Shown in pieces: positions 1 through 9,518 of a stretch of DNA of 34,094 nt. A model generated the notes under the pieces. That model was not told the DNA's origin and ran no database searches. It worked only from the letters and a program-made list of their open reading frames with translations. The stretch's first letter is position 1; the number at the start of each line of letters is the position of its first letter. The DNA comes from Thermococcus sp. (GTDB taxonomy: Archaea > Methanobacteriota_B > Thermococci > Thermococcales > Thermococcaceae): contig JALVWX010000134.1 in NCBI GenBank assembly GCA_027023165.1, positions 1-34,094 of the forward strand, in the 5' to 3' direction. A program made the position numbers and the translations under genes.

Positions 1-278
1 ACCACGTTATGAGGATAGTCCTGCCCTACGCTCTCTCGGAGTTCATCCTGCTCTCGGCGAAGGCCCTCGCACTGATATCAATCCTCGGCTTCTTCAGGGT
101 GATACCCGGCTTCAACTGGGGCGGTCTTCTCGCGATGGTGATAAAGCAGAGGGCGCTCTACCTGGGGGCGTGGTGGATGGTCATTCCCATCGGAACCTCC
201 ATAGCGGTGCTCGCTCTGGGCTTCGTCCTAATACACCTGGAGATGGAAGAAAGGTTCATAGACCCATGGCTCTCCTGA
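1..278 (+). CDS. ABC transporter permease, DppC/OppC-like, C-terminal fragment
   Basis: This is the 3' end of a gene whose start lies before the window; the frame is open from base 3 to the TGA at 276-278. The fragment has two or three hydrophobic helices and ends with the pattern typical of oligopeptide/oligosaccharide importer permeases: an 'LP' followed by a helix, 'LGF..P..NWG', an 'AWW..P' helix, then a final helix and a charged tail ending '..R.IDPWL'. By family it would form half of the membrane channel of a peptide or sugar importer. The substrate cannot be told from this piece. It runs tail-to-tail into the AlaX gene and overlaps its 3' end by 23 bases. Confidence 0.75.
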   Translation, partial: HVMRIVLPYALSEFILLSAKALALISILGFFRVIPGFNWGGLLAMVIKQRALYLGAWWMVIPIGTSIAVLALGFVLIHLEMEERFIDPWLS

Positions 279-1470
279 GGGCGTCCTTTGCAACCTCTAT
301 GACGTCCTCGGGTTCCGCCTCTATCTTTCCCCTCGCGAGGTTGTCGGTGCCGCCTCCCTTGCCCCCAAGCTCTTTTATGACCTCCCCCAGGAGTTCCCTC
401 ATAGAGACGTCGACTTCCTCGTTCTTGGCGAATATGACGTAGTCCTCGCCCGCGAGCAGGAGTATCGCTCCCGGGTTCTCCCTGACGAAGTTGATGGCGA
501 AGGCCTGGGCGTCCTTCATGTCCCACTTCTCCACGAGCGAGAAGACGTTGTAGTGGCCTATCTCTTCCGCCTTATCGATGAGGGCGCAGCCCTTCCAGCG
601 CCATAGCTCTCTCCTCAGGCGGTCTATCTCCCCTTCAAGCCCCTCGATTTCTCTCCTAAGCTCACTAACTCTTTCCGTGAGGGGTGGGTTCTTGTTGGGC
701 ATGCCGTCGAGGGCGCTCCAGTAATCTCCGAGAATCTCGTTGAGCCTCTTCAGTGCCCTGTTGCTGCAGACGAACTCTATGCGCCAGAGGTTCTTTCCCT
801 TCTTGTAGAAGCGAAGGACCTTTATCAGCCCTATCTCCGAGGTGTTTCTGACGTGGGTTCCTCCGCAGGGCGTTCTGTCGACGTCGCCGATCTTGACTAT
901 CCTCACCCTGTCGGTGACCTTGCTGACGTGCTTTCTCAGCGTTTGGGCGATGTCGTCCGGGAGATACTTGAACTCCTCAACCTCGACTGGTATGGCCCTC
1001 CTAATGACGTCGTTGGCCTCCACCTCGGCCCTCGTTATCATCTCCCAGTCGAGTTCACCGTTGACCTCTATCTTGTTGTGGCCTTCAAAGATCTGGAAAC
1101 CGGTCGTGTCGAGGCCGTAAAGCCTCTTGAGAACCGCCGAGAGGACGTGCTGGCCGGTGTGGTTCTTCATGTTTTCGTATCTCCAGTCCCAGTCGAGCTT
1201 GAGCTTTACCTCTTCGCCCTTCTCTGGGATCCTGCCCTCTATGACGCCTTCGTGCCACACTTCCTCGCGGCTCTTGACCTTGGTGACCTCAATGGTAAAG
1301 CCTTCCCCCTCAATAAGTCCCCTGTCCGAGGGCTGGCCGCCCCCCTCTGGATAAAATACCGTCCTGTCGAGGAGAACCTCAACGAGGCCGTTTCCGAGGT
1401 CCTTGACTTCCACCACCCTGGCGGTGGTTTCCTTCAGGTATGGATCCTTATAGAAGAGAAGCTCGGTCAT
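256..1470 (-). CDS. alaX: Alanyl-tRNA editing protein AlaX, long form (AlaX-L)
   Basis: This trans-editing hydrolase removes wrongly attached amino acids (Ser, possibly Gly) from tRNA(Ala). The protein is 404 residues. Seen: 'FYPEGGGQP' near residue 40, the zinc/editing motif HTGQH at about 104-108, and CGGTH at about 202-206, together giving the H-x3-H ... C-x3-H metal site of the AlaRS editing domain. A coiled-coil stretch follows at about 265-290, then a DHHA1-like C-terminal domain ending with 'GGKGGG' and 'ARG'. This extended C-terminus marks the long AlaX class. I chose the ATG at 1470 because GGTGAT lies four bases before it; an in-frame GTG at 1479 overlaps that site. The stop of the chemoreceptor-like gene is two bases upstream, so the genes are probably co-transcribed. 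Confidence 0.9.
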   Translation of the reverse strand: MTELLFYKDPYLKETTARVVEVKDLGNGLVEVLLDRTVFYPEGGGQPSDRGLIEGEGFTIEVTKVKSREEVWHEGVIEGRIPEKGEEVKLKLDWDWRYENMKNHTGQHVLSAVLKRLYGLDTTGFQIFEGHNKIEVNGELDWEMITRAEVEANDVIRRAIPVEVEEFKYLPDDIAQTLRKHVSKVTDRVRIVKIGDVDRTPCGGTHVRNTSEIGLIKVLRFYKKGKNLWRIEFVCSNRALKRLNEILGDYWSALDGMPNKNPPLTERVSELRREIEGLEGEIDRLRRELWRWKGCALIDKAEEIGHYNVFSLVEKWDMKDAQAFAINFVRENPGAILLLAGEDYVIFAKNEEVDVSMRELLGEVIKELGGKGGGTDNLARGKIEAEPEDVIEVAKDALRRAMGL

Positions 1471-1471
1471 A

Positions 1472-2236
1472 TCAATCACCCTGTTCGGACTCTCTCATCT
1501 CCCTCGCATATTCACTCACCATCATTCTCAGGAGCGAGGCCATCTCCTTGTTGTAGCGATCCTGCATGTCCGCGAACTTCCTAAGGGCGAGGGCTATGCC
1601 GTTGAGCCTCTTTATGTCGTTGACTATCTCCTCCTGCTCGCGGGATATCTCGTCTAAGACGGAGCTTATCTCCACCATTGCTCCTATGTCTCTCCCGAGG
1701 ACGTCGGTTCCCTCCTTTATTCTGTCCATCACGGCAAGGGCATCCCTCAGGGTGTCCAGCTGCCCCATGACCTTGGCATTGAAGTCCTTTATCTCCTTGG
1801 CGAGGTTCATGGTCTGAACGGCCATCTTCCTTATCTCATCCGCAACCACCGCAAAGCCCCTTCCCGCTTCCCCGGCGCGGGCGGCCTCAATGGAGGCGTT
1901 GAGTGCCACGAGGTTTGTCTGCTTGGCCACGCTTGCTATGGAGTCACTTATCCTCGATATGTACTCCAGGTTCTCCACTAGGGTGTTGAACTCCTGGGCG
2001 AAGACCTCGAAGCGCTGGAAGAAGGGCAAGAAGTCCCGCTGGAAGCGTTCCATCTCCTTCATTACTTGGGAGAGTTTGCTGATGTTCTCGATGATTACAG
2101 TGTTGTTCTCCATGAACTTCCCGCTTATCTGATCAGCTAGCTCGTCGATTATCTTGCTCGATTCCCTGCTGGAGGTCTTTATCCTCACTGACTGGGCCAG
2201 TGCGTTCGATGCCTTCTCGATGCTTCTTATCTGCAC
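1472..2236 (-). CDS. Soluble methyl-accepting chemotaxis-like signalling protein
   Basis: The protein is about 254 residues, almost wholly helical and heptad-patterned, with no membrane segment, HAMP domain or recognisable sensor domain. Residues of about 97-140 carry the highly conserved chemoreceptor hairpin tip (AKQTNLVALNASIEAARAGE, then GRGFAVVADEIRKMA), which is where MCPs contact CheA and CheW. It should therefore be a cytoplasmic receptor that takes its input from a partner protein. The gene immediately upstream, two bases away, encodes an ODP-like diiron protein, the most likely partner. GTG codons at 2245, 2242 and 2236 are possible starts; 2236 best fits the GAGGTGG site just before it. 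The output may be taxis, but no che genes are in the window. Confidence 0.85.
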   Translation of the reverse strand: MQIRSIEKASNALAQSVRIKTSSRESSKIIDELADQISGKFMENNTVIIENISKLSQVMKEMERFQRDFLPFFQRFEVFAQEFNTLVENLEYISRISDSIASVAKQTNLVALNASIEAARAGEAGRGFAVVADEIRKMAVQTMNLAKEIKDFNAKVMGQLDTLRDALAVMDRIKEGTDVLGRDIGAMVEISSVLDEISREQEEIVNDIKRLNGIALALRKFADMQDRYNKEMASLLRMMVSEYAREMRESEQGD

Positions 2237-2246
2237 CCCCACCACC

Positions 2247-3026
2247 TCATCGCATAACGTCTATGCCAGTCCTGAGGTTGGCTAGGAAGTCAAAGAACCT
2301 CCCGATGTATCTCTTGGGGATTATGGCGCCGTGCTGGGGCAGTATGGCCTCTATGTCGAGGTACTTCACCCTGTCGAGCCAGAGCTTTATGGCGGCATTC
2401 GTTGGCATGAGCCTCTCTTGGATGGATCTCATCGCCTGGATATGCCCCTCCATGTTGTCCACAACGATGTAAGGCTCATCGAGTAGGGCTATGCCTATGT
2501 CGCCTGTGAACAGGAACTTGCTCCTATGATCGTAGAGTGTGAAGTGGCCGGGACTGTGTAGGAAATGGGCTGGTATAAACTCGAGTGTCGTTGCGCCGAA
2601 GCTTATGGTTTCGCCTTCGTCCGGGAGCTGGTATGTAACCGCCTCTGCGTCCTCAAAGCCGAAGTGCGGCAGGAACCTGGTCCAGAGCCAGTGGACGAGT
2701 ATCTTTGCGTTGCTCACCTCTCTCCAGAGGGGCAGGCTCCCAGCAACATCCGGGTCCTGGTGGCAGATGTAAACGTACTCTATGTCCCTCGGGTCGATGT
2801 ATTTGGATGCGTTCGCGAGAACCTTGGAGAATATCTTGTACCCACCGGGATCGATGAGTATTCCCTTGCCCCTGCTGACTATGAGGTAGCTGTTGACGTC
2901 GATGTCCTCTCCACCCTCCTGGGTTCCGAGGTAGACCACCATGTGCTCGTCGTCTTTGTAGAGAACGTGGTCCTTCCTTGGATCAAGGCCGGGTTCGATG
3001 AAGTATTCTCCCACCGTCACCACCAC
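2247..3026 (-). CDS. ODP-like diiron protein, metallo-beta-lactamase fold (flavodiiron-related, no flavodoxin domain)
   Basis: The protein is 259 residues and matches the metallo-beta-lactamase half of flavodiiron proteins. Likely metal ligands are H89, D91 and D93 (in 'HQDPD'), H157 (in 'FLHSPGH'), D176 (in 'FTGDIG') and H232 (in 'PQHG'). The canonical flavodiiron H-x-E-x-D-H is altered: E is replaced by D and the second His by Val. There is no flavodoxin domain, so it lacks the electron relay needed for an O2 or NO reductase. These are the traits of ODP, the bacterial diiron oxygen sensor that signals through a soluble chemoreceptor. The very next gene encodes such a receptor, which supports a sensor role. 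Start is GTG at 3026, or 3014; a TATA box at 3047-3055 implies a very short leader. Confidence 0.85.
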   Translation of the reverse strand: MVVTVGEYFIEPGLDPRKDHVLYKDDEHMVVYLGTQEGGEDIDVNSYLIVSRGKGILIDPGGYKIFSKVLANASKYIDPRDIEYVYICHQDPDVAGSLPLWREVSNAKILVHWLWTRFLPHFGFEDAEAVTYQLPDEGETISFGATTLEFIPAHFLHSPGHFTLYDHRSKFLFTGDIGIALLDEPYIVVDNMEGHIQAMRSIQERLMPTNAAIKLWLDRVKYLDIEAILPQHGAIIPKRYIGRFFDFLANLRTGIDVMR

Positions 3027-3046
3027 AGGAGAATTACGAGAAAGCC

Positions 3047-3055
3047 ATATTTAAG
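3047..3055 (-). promoter_or_regulatory. TATA box for the ODP/chemoreceptor/AlaX genes
   Basis: Read on the minus strand the sequence is CTTAAATATG, a good archaeal TATA element. Transcription about 25 bases downstream would begin near 3023-3026, so the diiron-protein mRNA would have almost no leader. Confidence 0.6.
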
Positions 3056-3090
3056 CGATTTGCCTACACAACCACCTACATAAACGCCTG

Positions 3091-3104
3091 AAGAAAAAAG
3101 AAGG
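3091..3104 (-). terminator. T-tract terminator of the ATP synthase operon
   Basis: Just after the atpD stop, the minus strand reads CTTCTTTTTTCTT, a T6 run in a pyrimidine tract. Such U-tracts are sufficient archaeal terminators. It separates the ATP synthase operon from the next promoter at 3047-3055. Confidence 0.55.
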
Positions 3105-3115
3105 CTCGAGAGGCC

Positions 3116-3769
3116 TCAGAAGCCTTCAGCCTGGTTCCTCGCCTCGATGAGGGCCTTAACCCTCTTCAGCCTGAAGAAGTTCTCGCGCTCCATCTCATCG
3201 AGGCGTTGCTTGATGAACTTGACTGTGGCCTCCATCCTCGGGATTATGATGTACTCCAGGGCATTGACGCGCCTCTTGGTAACTTCTATCTCCTTGGCGA
3301 GTCTCTTGAGGGTCTCTTCAACCTCGGCGAGCCTGACCGCTAAGTCGAGGACCTCCTCAAACTTTTCGGCGGCCAGATCCACCCGGGTGGAGCTTGAGAC
3401 GAAGGCATAACCGCGCTCCTGGGCGCTCCTCCTGAAGGACTCGGCCTCGATGAGGGGGACCGGAACGCCCATGACGTTCCTCTTCTTGACCTCAACTTCC
3501 CTGTTGGGCTTAACGGAGAGGCTTATCTCCTTGAGTCTGAGGGTTCCGACGTCTATCTCGGCCGCCTGGAGGGCCTTAAACGCCTCCCCCATCTTCCTTC
3601 CCAGTTCCTCCCTGAGCTGGAGCGCCTCGTCGTAGATGGTGAAGAACTCCATCACTAAAGCGTCTTGCTTGTCCTTGAGGAGCTTGTGTCCCTTTTTGGC
3701 AAGAGTAATGCGCCTCTTGAGATTAAGGAGCTCCATCCTGGTGGGTTTGACGTTGAGCAGTTCTGCCAT
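3116..3769 (-). CDS. atpD: A/V-type ATP synthase subunit D (central stalk)
   Basis: The protein is 217 residues, and long N- and C-terminal helices form an antiparallel coiled coil, as expected for the rotor shaft that sits inside the A3B3 head. The N-terminus ([20 protein letters not shown]) is the conserved start of this family. The ATG at 3769 is preceded by AGGTGGT at ideal spacing; an in-frame GTG at 3778 overlaps that site and was not chosen. It is the last gene of the operon, 27 bases after atpB, and a T-tract follows it. Confidence 0.95.
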   Translation of the reverse strand: MAELLNVKPTRMELLNLKRRITLAKKGHKLLKDKQDALVMEFFTIYDEALQLREELGRKMGEAFKALQAAEIDVGTLRLKEISLSVKPNREVEVKKRNVMGVPVPLIEAESFRRSAQERGYAFVSSSTRVDLAAEKFEEVLDLAVRLAEVEETLKRLAKEIEVTKRRVNALEYIIIPRMEATVKFIKQRLDEMERENFFRLKRVKALIEARNQAEGF

Positions 3770-3796
3770 CTCGACCACCTAAAATTTTGAGGGGGC

Positions 3797-5188
3797 TTAC
3801 TCGCCCCTCTTCCTGTACTTCGGGTGGTACTTGAGGATGTACTCCTTCCTGACACGCTTCAACTCGCTCTCCGGGAGTTCTGCCAGGAGTTCCCATCCAA
3901 GGTCTAGGGTCTCGAAGATGCTCCTGTCCTCGTCGTAGCGCTGGGCAACGAACTCCTTCTCAAACCTGTCGGCGAACTTGAGGTACTTCCTGTCGGTCTC
4001 GCTCAGAGCTTCCTCACCGACGACGGCGACGAGATCCCTGAGGGAGCGTCCTTCTGCATAAGCCGCGTAGAGCTGCTGGCTGAGCTGTGGATGATCTTCC
4101 CTTGTCATTCCCTTACCGATACCGTCCTTCATCAGACGGCTGAGGGACGGGAGAACGTCGATGGGCGGGTAGATACCCTTCCTGTGCAGCTCTCTGCTGA
4201 GGACTATCTGACCCTCGGTGATGTAACCGGTGAGATCGGGAATCGGGTGGGTGATGTCGTCGTCGGGCATCGTCAGGATGGGCACCTGGGTTATGCTTCC
4301 CTTCCTGCCCCTGACACGGCCGGCACGCTCGTAGATTGTAGCGAGGTCGGTGTACATGTAACCCGGATAACCGCGCCTTCCGGGAACCTCTTCCCTCGCC
4401 GCGGAAATCTCACGTAAAGCTTCTGCGTAGTTGGTCATGTCGGTGAGGATGACCAAGACCTGCATGTCGTAGTCGAAGGCGAGGTACTCAGCCACGGTGA
4501 GGGCCATACGCGGGGTGATGATCCTCTCGATGGCCGGGTCGTCGGCTAGGTTGAGGAACAGGACGGCCCTCTCTATGGCACCGGTCTCTTCGAAGCTCTT
4601 CTTGAAGAAGTTCGCCTCTTCGTAGGTGATACCCATCGCCGCGAAGACGACGGCGAACTGCTCCTCGTCTCCAAGGACCTTGGCCTGCCTGGCTATCTGG
4701 GCCGCGAGCATGTTGTGCGGAAGACCGGAACCGCTGAATATCGGTAGCTTCTGGCCGCGGATGAGGGTGTTCATTCCGTCTATGGCTGAAACACCGGTCT
4801 GGATGAAGTCCCTCGGGTAGGCTCTTGCCACTGGATTGAGTGGCGCACCGTGGACGTCTCTCCTGTCCTCGGGGATGATTTCCGGTCCGCCGTCGATGGG
4901 TTTGCCGATACCGTTGAATATCCTGCCCAGCATGTCCATTGAAACGGGAACCTTGAGGGTCTCTCCGGTAAAGCGGACGCGGGTGGTCTTGACGTCGAGG
5001 TCTCTGGTACCCTCGAAGACCTGGACGATGGCCATGTCCTCCCTTGCCTCGAGGACCTGTCCCTTCCTCTTCTCCCCGCTCTCGGTCTCTATCTCGACGA
5101 CCTCACCGTATGCCACTCCCTTGACGCCTTGGACGATCATGAGCGGTCCATAAATCTTGCTAACTGTGGAGTACTCCATTCCCGGCAT
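3797..5188 (-). CDS. atpB: A/V-type ATP synthase subunit B (non-catalytic)
   Basis: This 463-residue regulatory nucleotide-binding subunit alternates with subunit A in the A3B3 head. The P-loop position reads GSGLPHN and lacks the GKT of a working Walker A, as expected for the non-catalytic subunit. '[14 protein letters not shown]', '[21 protein letters not shown]' (in parts) and '[12 protein letters not shown]' are further family signatures. The ATG at 5188 (MPGMEYS) is preceded by GGCGTGAT; in-frame ATG 5194 and GTG 5197 overlap the atpA stop. Whichever is used, translation is tightly coupled to atpA. Confidence 0.95.
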   Translation of the reverse strand: MPGMEYSTVSKIYGPLMIVQGVKGVAYGEVVEIETESGEKRKGQVLEAREDMAIVQVFEGTRDLDVKTTRVRFTGETLKVPVSMDMLGRIFNGIGKPIDGGPEIIPEDRRDVHGAPLNPVARAYPRDFIQTGVSAIDGMNTLIRGQKLPIFSGSGLPHNMLAAQIARQAKVLGDEEQFAVVFAAMGITYEEANFFKKSFEETGAIERAVLFLNLADDPAIERIITPRMALTVAEYLAFDYDMQVLVILTDMTNYAEALREISAAREEVPGRRGYPGYMYTDLATIYERAGRVRGRKGSITQVPILTMPDDDITHPIPDLTGYITEGQIVLSRELHRKGIYPPIDVLPSLSRLMKDGIGKGMTREDHPQLSQQLYAAYAEGRSLRDLVAVVGEEALSETDRKYLKFADRFEKEFVAQRYDEDRSIFETLDLGWELLAELPESELKRVRKEYILKYHPKYRKRGE

Positions 5189-5193
5189 GAGCA

Positions 5194-6951
5194 TCACGCC
5201 CCGTACTTCTTAAACAGCTCCTCAAACTGCTGGTTGGTTTCTTCGATGAGAGCCTTGACCTTCTCAACCTCGGGCTGGTACTTCATACGGCCAATCTTCT
5301 CCCTGACGGGGAGCTTGGCAATCTCGTCAACAGGAACGCCCTTCTCAACCGCCTCCATCGTCCTCTCGTAGAAGTTGAGGATTACGCGCATCATTGTAAC
5401 CTGCTTCTTGGGCGGACAGTAGGTATCGACCTCATCGAAGGCATCCTGCTGGAGGTAGTCCTCACGGAGCATCCTCGTGACGATGAGTATTGCTTTCTCT
5501 CTGTCCGGCAAAGCGTCAGGACCGACGATTCTGACTATCTCCTGCAGTTCAGCCTCCTTCTGGAGTAGGGCCATAGCAGTGTCGCGCATCTTCCTCCACT
5601 CTGGGTCAACGTTCTTGTGCCACCAGTCCTGGATTGCGTCTATGTAGAGCGAGTAGCTCCTCAGCCAGTTGATTGCCGGGAAGTGCCTCCTCCTGGCTAA
5701 GTCGGCATCGAGGGCCCAGAAGACCTTGACGACTCTCAGAGTGTTCTGAACGACGGGCTCGCTGAAGTCACCGCCGGGCGGTGAAACAGCTCCGATGACG
5801 GAAACACTACCTATCCTCTCGTCGCTTCCGAGAGTAACAACGCGACCGGCCCTCTCGTAGAACTCCGCTATCTTCGAGGCGAGGTAAGCGGGGTATCCTT
5901 CCTCACCGGGCATTTCCTCCAGACGGCCTGAAATTTCACGGAGCGCTTCCGCCCACCTGCTCGTTGAATCGGCCATCAAAGCGACATCGTAGCCCTGGTC
6001 CCTGAAGTACTCGGCTATCGTGATTCCGGTGTAGATGGATGCCTCACGCGCGGCGACCGGCATGTTCGAGGTGTTTGCTATGAGCACCGTTCTCTCCATG
6101 AGTGGCTTTCCGGTCTTCGGGTCCTTGAGCTTCGGGAACTCCTCAAGGACGTCGGTCATCTCGTTTCCGCGCTCACCGCAGCCGATGTAGACGACGACCT
6201 GGGCGTCACTCCACTTGGCAAGCTGGTGCTGGGTGACGGTCTTACCTGAACCGAACGGGCCTGGAATCGCGGCCGTTCCACCCTTGGCCTGGCTGAAGAA
6301 GGTATCGATGGTCCTCTGTCCTGTGATGAGCGGAATCTCGGGCGGGAGCTTGTTCCTGTAGGGCCTCTTGACACGGACGGGCCACTTGTGGTACATCTTA
6401 AGCTCCTCGATACTTCCATCGGGCTTCTTGACCTTGGCTATGACCTCCTCGATGGTGTAGTCGCCTTCCTCAGCTATCTCGACTATCTCTCCCTCGACCC
6501 ACGGGGGAACGAGGATTTTGTGCTCGATGATGCTGGTTTCTGGAACCACACCAAGAATGTCGCCGCCGACAACCTTGTCGCCGACCTTAACCTTCGGCGT
6601 GAAGTGCCACTTCTTGTCCCTTGGAAGGGCCGGGGCGGTAAGACCCCTCGCTATGAAGTCGCCGCTGAGGTCCCTGAGGACGTTGAGCGGCCTCTGGATA
6701 CCATCGTACATCGCCGTGAGCAGTCCCGGACCGAGCTCAACGCTGAGCGAGGCACCGGTCCCCTCGACCGGCTCACCTGGCCTTATGCCAGCGGTTTCCT
6801 CGTAGACCTGGATGACCGCTCTGTCACCTTCAAGGCGGATGATTTCTCCTATGAGGCCCATTTCGCCGACGCGAACGACCTCGTACATCTTCGAGCCTTT
6901 CATTCCGTCGGCAACGACCAGCGGACCGGTAACGCGAATTATCCTCCCCAT
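5194..6951 (-). CDS. atpA: A/V-type ATP synthase subunit A (catalytic)
   Basis: This 585-residue catalytic subunit has its Walker A motif GPFGSGKT at about residues 231-238. This is the archaeal form, with the extra domain at about 110-190 that is absent from bacterial beta subunits. '[28 protein letters not shown]' (seen in parts) contains the Walker B aspartate region, and '[14 protein letters not shown]' is also conserved. No intein interrupts it, which is worth stating because atpA in relatives can carry one. The start at ATG 6951 follows GAGGTGA, which itself contains the atpF stop; GTG 6960 was rejected. Confidence 0.97.
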   Translation of the reverse strand: MGRIIRVTGPLVVADGMKGSKMYEVVRVGEMGLIGEIIRLEGDRAVIQVYEETAGIRPGEPVEGTGASLSVELGPGLLTAMYDGIQRPLNVLRDLSGDFIARGLTAPALPRDKKWHFTPKVKVGDKVVGGDILGVVPETSIIEHKILVPPWVEGEIVEIAEEGDYTIEEVIAKVKKPDGSIEELKMYHKWPVRVKRPYRNKLPPEIPLITGQRTIDTFFSQAKGGTAAIPGPFGSGKTVTQHQLAKWSDAQVVVYIGCGERGNEMTDVLEEFPKLKDPKTGKPLMERTVLIANTSNMPVAAREASIYTGITIAEYFRDQGYDVALMADSTSRWAEALREISGRLEEMPGEEGYPAYLASKIAEFYERAGRVVTLGSDERIGSVSVIGAVSPPGGDFSEPVVQNTLRVVKVFWALDADLARRRHFPAINWLRSYSLYIDAIQDWWHKNVDPEWRKMRDTAMALLQKEAELQEIVRIVGPDALPDREKAILIVTRMLREDYLQQDAFDEVDTYCPPKKQVTMMRVILNFYERTMEAVEKGVPVDEIAKLPVREKIGRMKYQPEVEKVKALIEETNQQFEELFKKYGA

Positions 6952-6956
6952 TTCCT

Positions 6957-7265
6957 TCACCTCTTCAGCTCAACACCAATAGCCCTTCTAACGATCTCCT
7001 TAATCTTCTCCTCTCCAAGCTTTGAACCGGACTTGTCAGGTACCTGAAGGATGATTGGAAGCGTAACATCAGGGAGTTCAACCCTATGGGCAAAGCCCTC
7101 GGTTATCAGTATTATACCAACGTCCTCCCTTTCGATAAGCTCTCTGAGCTTGTTCTTGAGCCTCTCCATCTCGAGGGGGGTATCATCGAAGGCGTAAACC
7201 TCGTGGGCGCCTGCCAGCTTGAAGCCGAGGGCGGTGTCCCTGTCGCCCAACACTGCTATCTTCAT
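6957..7265 (-). CDS. atpF: A/V-type ATP synthase subunit F
   Basis: This 102-residue Rossmann-like rotor-stalk protein begins '[19 protein letters not shown]', the family signature, and also has 'GIILITE' and 'LPIILQVP'. It binds subunit D and the A3B3 head and affects coupling. Its ATG overlaps the atpC stop by four bases (ATGA), so translation is coupled. Confidence 0.95.
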   Translation of the reverse strand: MKIAVLGDRDTALGFKLAGAHEVYAFDDTPLEMERLKNKLRELIEREDVGIILITEGFAHRVELPDVTLPIILQVPDKSGSKLGEEKIKEIVRRAIGVELKR

Positions 7266-8362
7266 GCGACATCACCCGCAAGCTCCTTTATTCTCTCCGG
7301 TGGGAGGCCGTCGCTGATGAGCTTGGCTATGGCCCTGAGCTTTCTCACTTCCCTCTCCTTCTGGAGTATGTATCCCAGCGGAGCGGCGACGCTCAGCGGG
7401 TAGAACCTGTTAAGCTCGTTCATCCTCTCGACGATGTGTCCCTCGAGAACCCTCTCGAGTACTCCGAGGTCCCTCTCGACCTCCTCCCTGACGTCCCTGA
7501 TGACGGGGCCGTACTTGGTGGAGTCAAGCTCTGCAAGGGCCATGCTCAGGTCGTCCACGTGGAGGAGCGGGTCGAGCCTGATGCTTCCACCCGGGATGAG
7601 CATGGACTTTATCTCCTCCGCCGAAAGCCTGGCCGCCTTGCCCCTGAGTACCGTCAGTATGTTCATCTTGTCTATTCTGAGCCTGATGAACTCCTCCAGG
7701 ATCGTTCTCTCCTCGTCCTTCTTTGAGAGCGCGTAGTTGAGCAGCTTGCCGTAGTGCATCTTATAGAGTTCGGTCTCGAACGCCCTGACGTCTATCTCCC
7801 CCAGCAGGAGCTTCTGGTAGGGTTCTTCGTAGGGAGTGCCCTCGAGGATGACGAGTATCTCCTCCATGCTCTTCGCTTCTGCCATGGCCGTGACCTTCTG
7901 GAGCATGGGTCCAATCTCAACCACGTAGTCCGTCGCGGGCTCCCCGGCGAGCTTGGCCTTGACGACGCTCGTGATGTTCCTGACGTCCCACTCCTCCAGG
8001 AGGAGCTTGAAGAACGGACTGACCCTTTTGGGGAGTATCTTGGCCATGAGTTCGTAGGTTCCCGCGAGTGCCTTTTCGAGTGCCCTCTCTATCGACTCCA
8101 CGTCGTAGCTCTGAACCTCCGCTAAGTAATCCCTGTACGCAGTGTCTTCGAGGCTAACCACGAAGTTCTGCAGCGTTCTGCTCTCCGCAAGCTCGTTGAA
8201 TCTCTGCTCGGTCAGGAGCTTGGCCTCCATGGCTTTTATCCTGGCGTTCGGGTAGGAGTAGGGGGTGTACTTGTAGATTATCATCGATGTCTTGTAGCCG
8301 ACCCAGGTGAAAACGATGGCCAGCGTCGTGTCGAGTATCCCGCTCACCGCTCCGACTTCCAT
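7262..8362 (-). CDS. atpC: A/V-type ATP synthase subunit C (d-type, rotor socket)
   Basis: This 366-residue, mostly helical protein forms the socket between the membrane c-ring and the D/F shaft. Family features include '[14 protein letters not shown]' near the N-terminus, '[10 protein letters not shown]' and '[14 protein letters not shown]'. The start at ATG 8362 is preceded by GGTGA, which contains the atpE stop; an upstream GTG at 8371 is in frame but overlaps that site. It lies between atpE and atpF in the standard order. Confidence 0.95.
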   Translation of the reverse strand: MEVGAVSGILDTTLAIVFTWVGYKTSMIIYKYTPYSYPNARIKAMEAKLLTEQRFNELAESRTLQNFVVSLEDTAYRDYLAEVQSYDVESIERALEKALAGTYELMAKILPKRVSPFFKLLLEEWDVRNITSVVKAKLAGEPATDYVVEIGPMLQKVTAMAEAKSMEEILVILEGTPYEEPYQKLLLGEIDVRAFETELYKMHYGKLLNYALSKKDEERTILEEFIRLRIDKMNILTVLRGKAARLSAEEIKSMLIPGGSIRLDPLLHVDDLSMALAELDSTKYGPVIRDVREEVERDLGVLERVLEGHIVERMNELNRFYPLSVAAPLGYILQKEREVRKLRAIAKLISDGLPPERIKELAGDVA

Positions 8363-8367
8363 CTCCC

Positions 8368-8979
8368 TCACCCGAAGAGAGCCTTGGCTATCTCCGCCCT
8401 GAGTTCGCTCTCGAAGCGCTTTATCCTGGCTTCGAAGGTGTTGTCCACCCTGACGGTTCCGTCCGGGGTCTCGACGATAACACCGCCTATGGTCTTCACA
8501 GGTTTACCTACATTCACTTCGATTTCCCTGCCCAGCTTCTCCGTGAGTGCCTTCCTGAACTCGTCTAGCCTATCTGAGAGGAGCTTGAGTGTCTTCTCGT
8601 TGGAGCGTATGACCACGCTCTCCGAGCCAAGCTCTTCAGCGGCCTTTGCGGTGAGATCAACGAGCATCGGGAAGTAATCCTCGTCGGGGAGCTCCGCCAG
8701 TCTCTCGCGGAGCGCCTCGATGACCTCCATGATCAGATCCTCCTGAACCTGGAGGCGTTTCTTCCTGACCTCGAGTCTGGCGCTGGCGATTATCCTCTGC
8801 TTCTCTATCTCTGCCTGAGTCCTAGCCTTTCTGAGTATCCACTCCGCCTTCGCCTCAGCCCTCTTTCTGGCCTCGGCCTTTATCCTCTCCGCCTCCTTCT
8901 GGGCCTCGCTGAGTATGTACTGTATCTTCTGCTCCGCTTCCCTGTTTATCTCCTGAATGATCAGCTCTGCCCCTTCCAT
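8368..8979 (-). CDS. atpE: A/V-type ATP synthase subunit E (peripheral stalk)
   Basis: The 203-residue protein has a long charged N-terminal coiled coil (residues about 1-95, rich in E, K, A and R) and a globular C-terminal domain that binds the B subunit, including 'GGVIVETPDGTVRVDNTFEARI' (seen in parts). With subunit H it forms the peripheral stator. I chose ATG 8979 (MEGAELIIQEINREAEQ) because AAGGAGGA lies at proper spacing; ATG 8985 is only one base from that site. Confidence 0.95.
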   Translation of the reverse strand: MEGAELIIQEINREAEQKIQYILSEAQKEAERIKAEARKRAEAKAEWILRKARTQAEIEKQRIIASARLEVRKKRLQVQEDLIMEVIEALRERLAELPDEDYFPMLVDLTAKAAEELGSESVVIRSNEKTLKLLSDRLDEFRKALTEKLGREIEVNVGKPVKTIGGVIVETPDGTVRVDNTFEARIKRFESELRAEIAKALFG

Positions 8980-9017
8980 CCTCATTCCTCCTTGGAATTA
9001 AAGAAAGTTGGGCGGGG

Positions 9018-9506
<489 letters not shown>

Positions 9507-9518
9507 TCATGCACCTCC

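Noticed and set aside
6388..7047. Plus-strand open frame across the atpA/atpF junction
   Set aside because: It is antisense to two certain ATP synthase genes and has no start signals.
7312..7345. Second C/D RNA candidate (CTGATGA ... CTGA) in atpC
   Set aside because: The C box is not standard, the spacer is 14 bases, no C' or second D box is found, and it lies within codons of a conserved protein.
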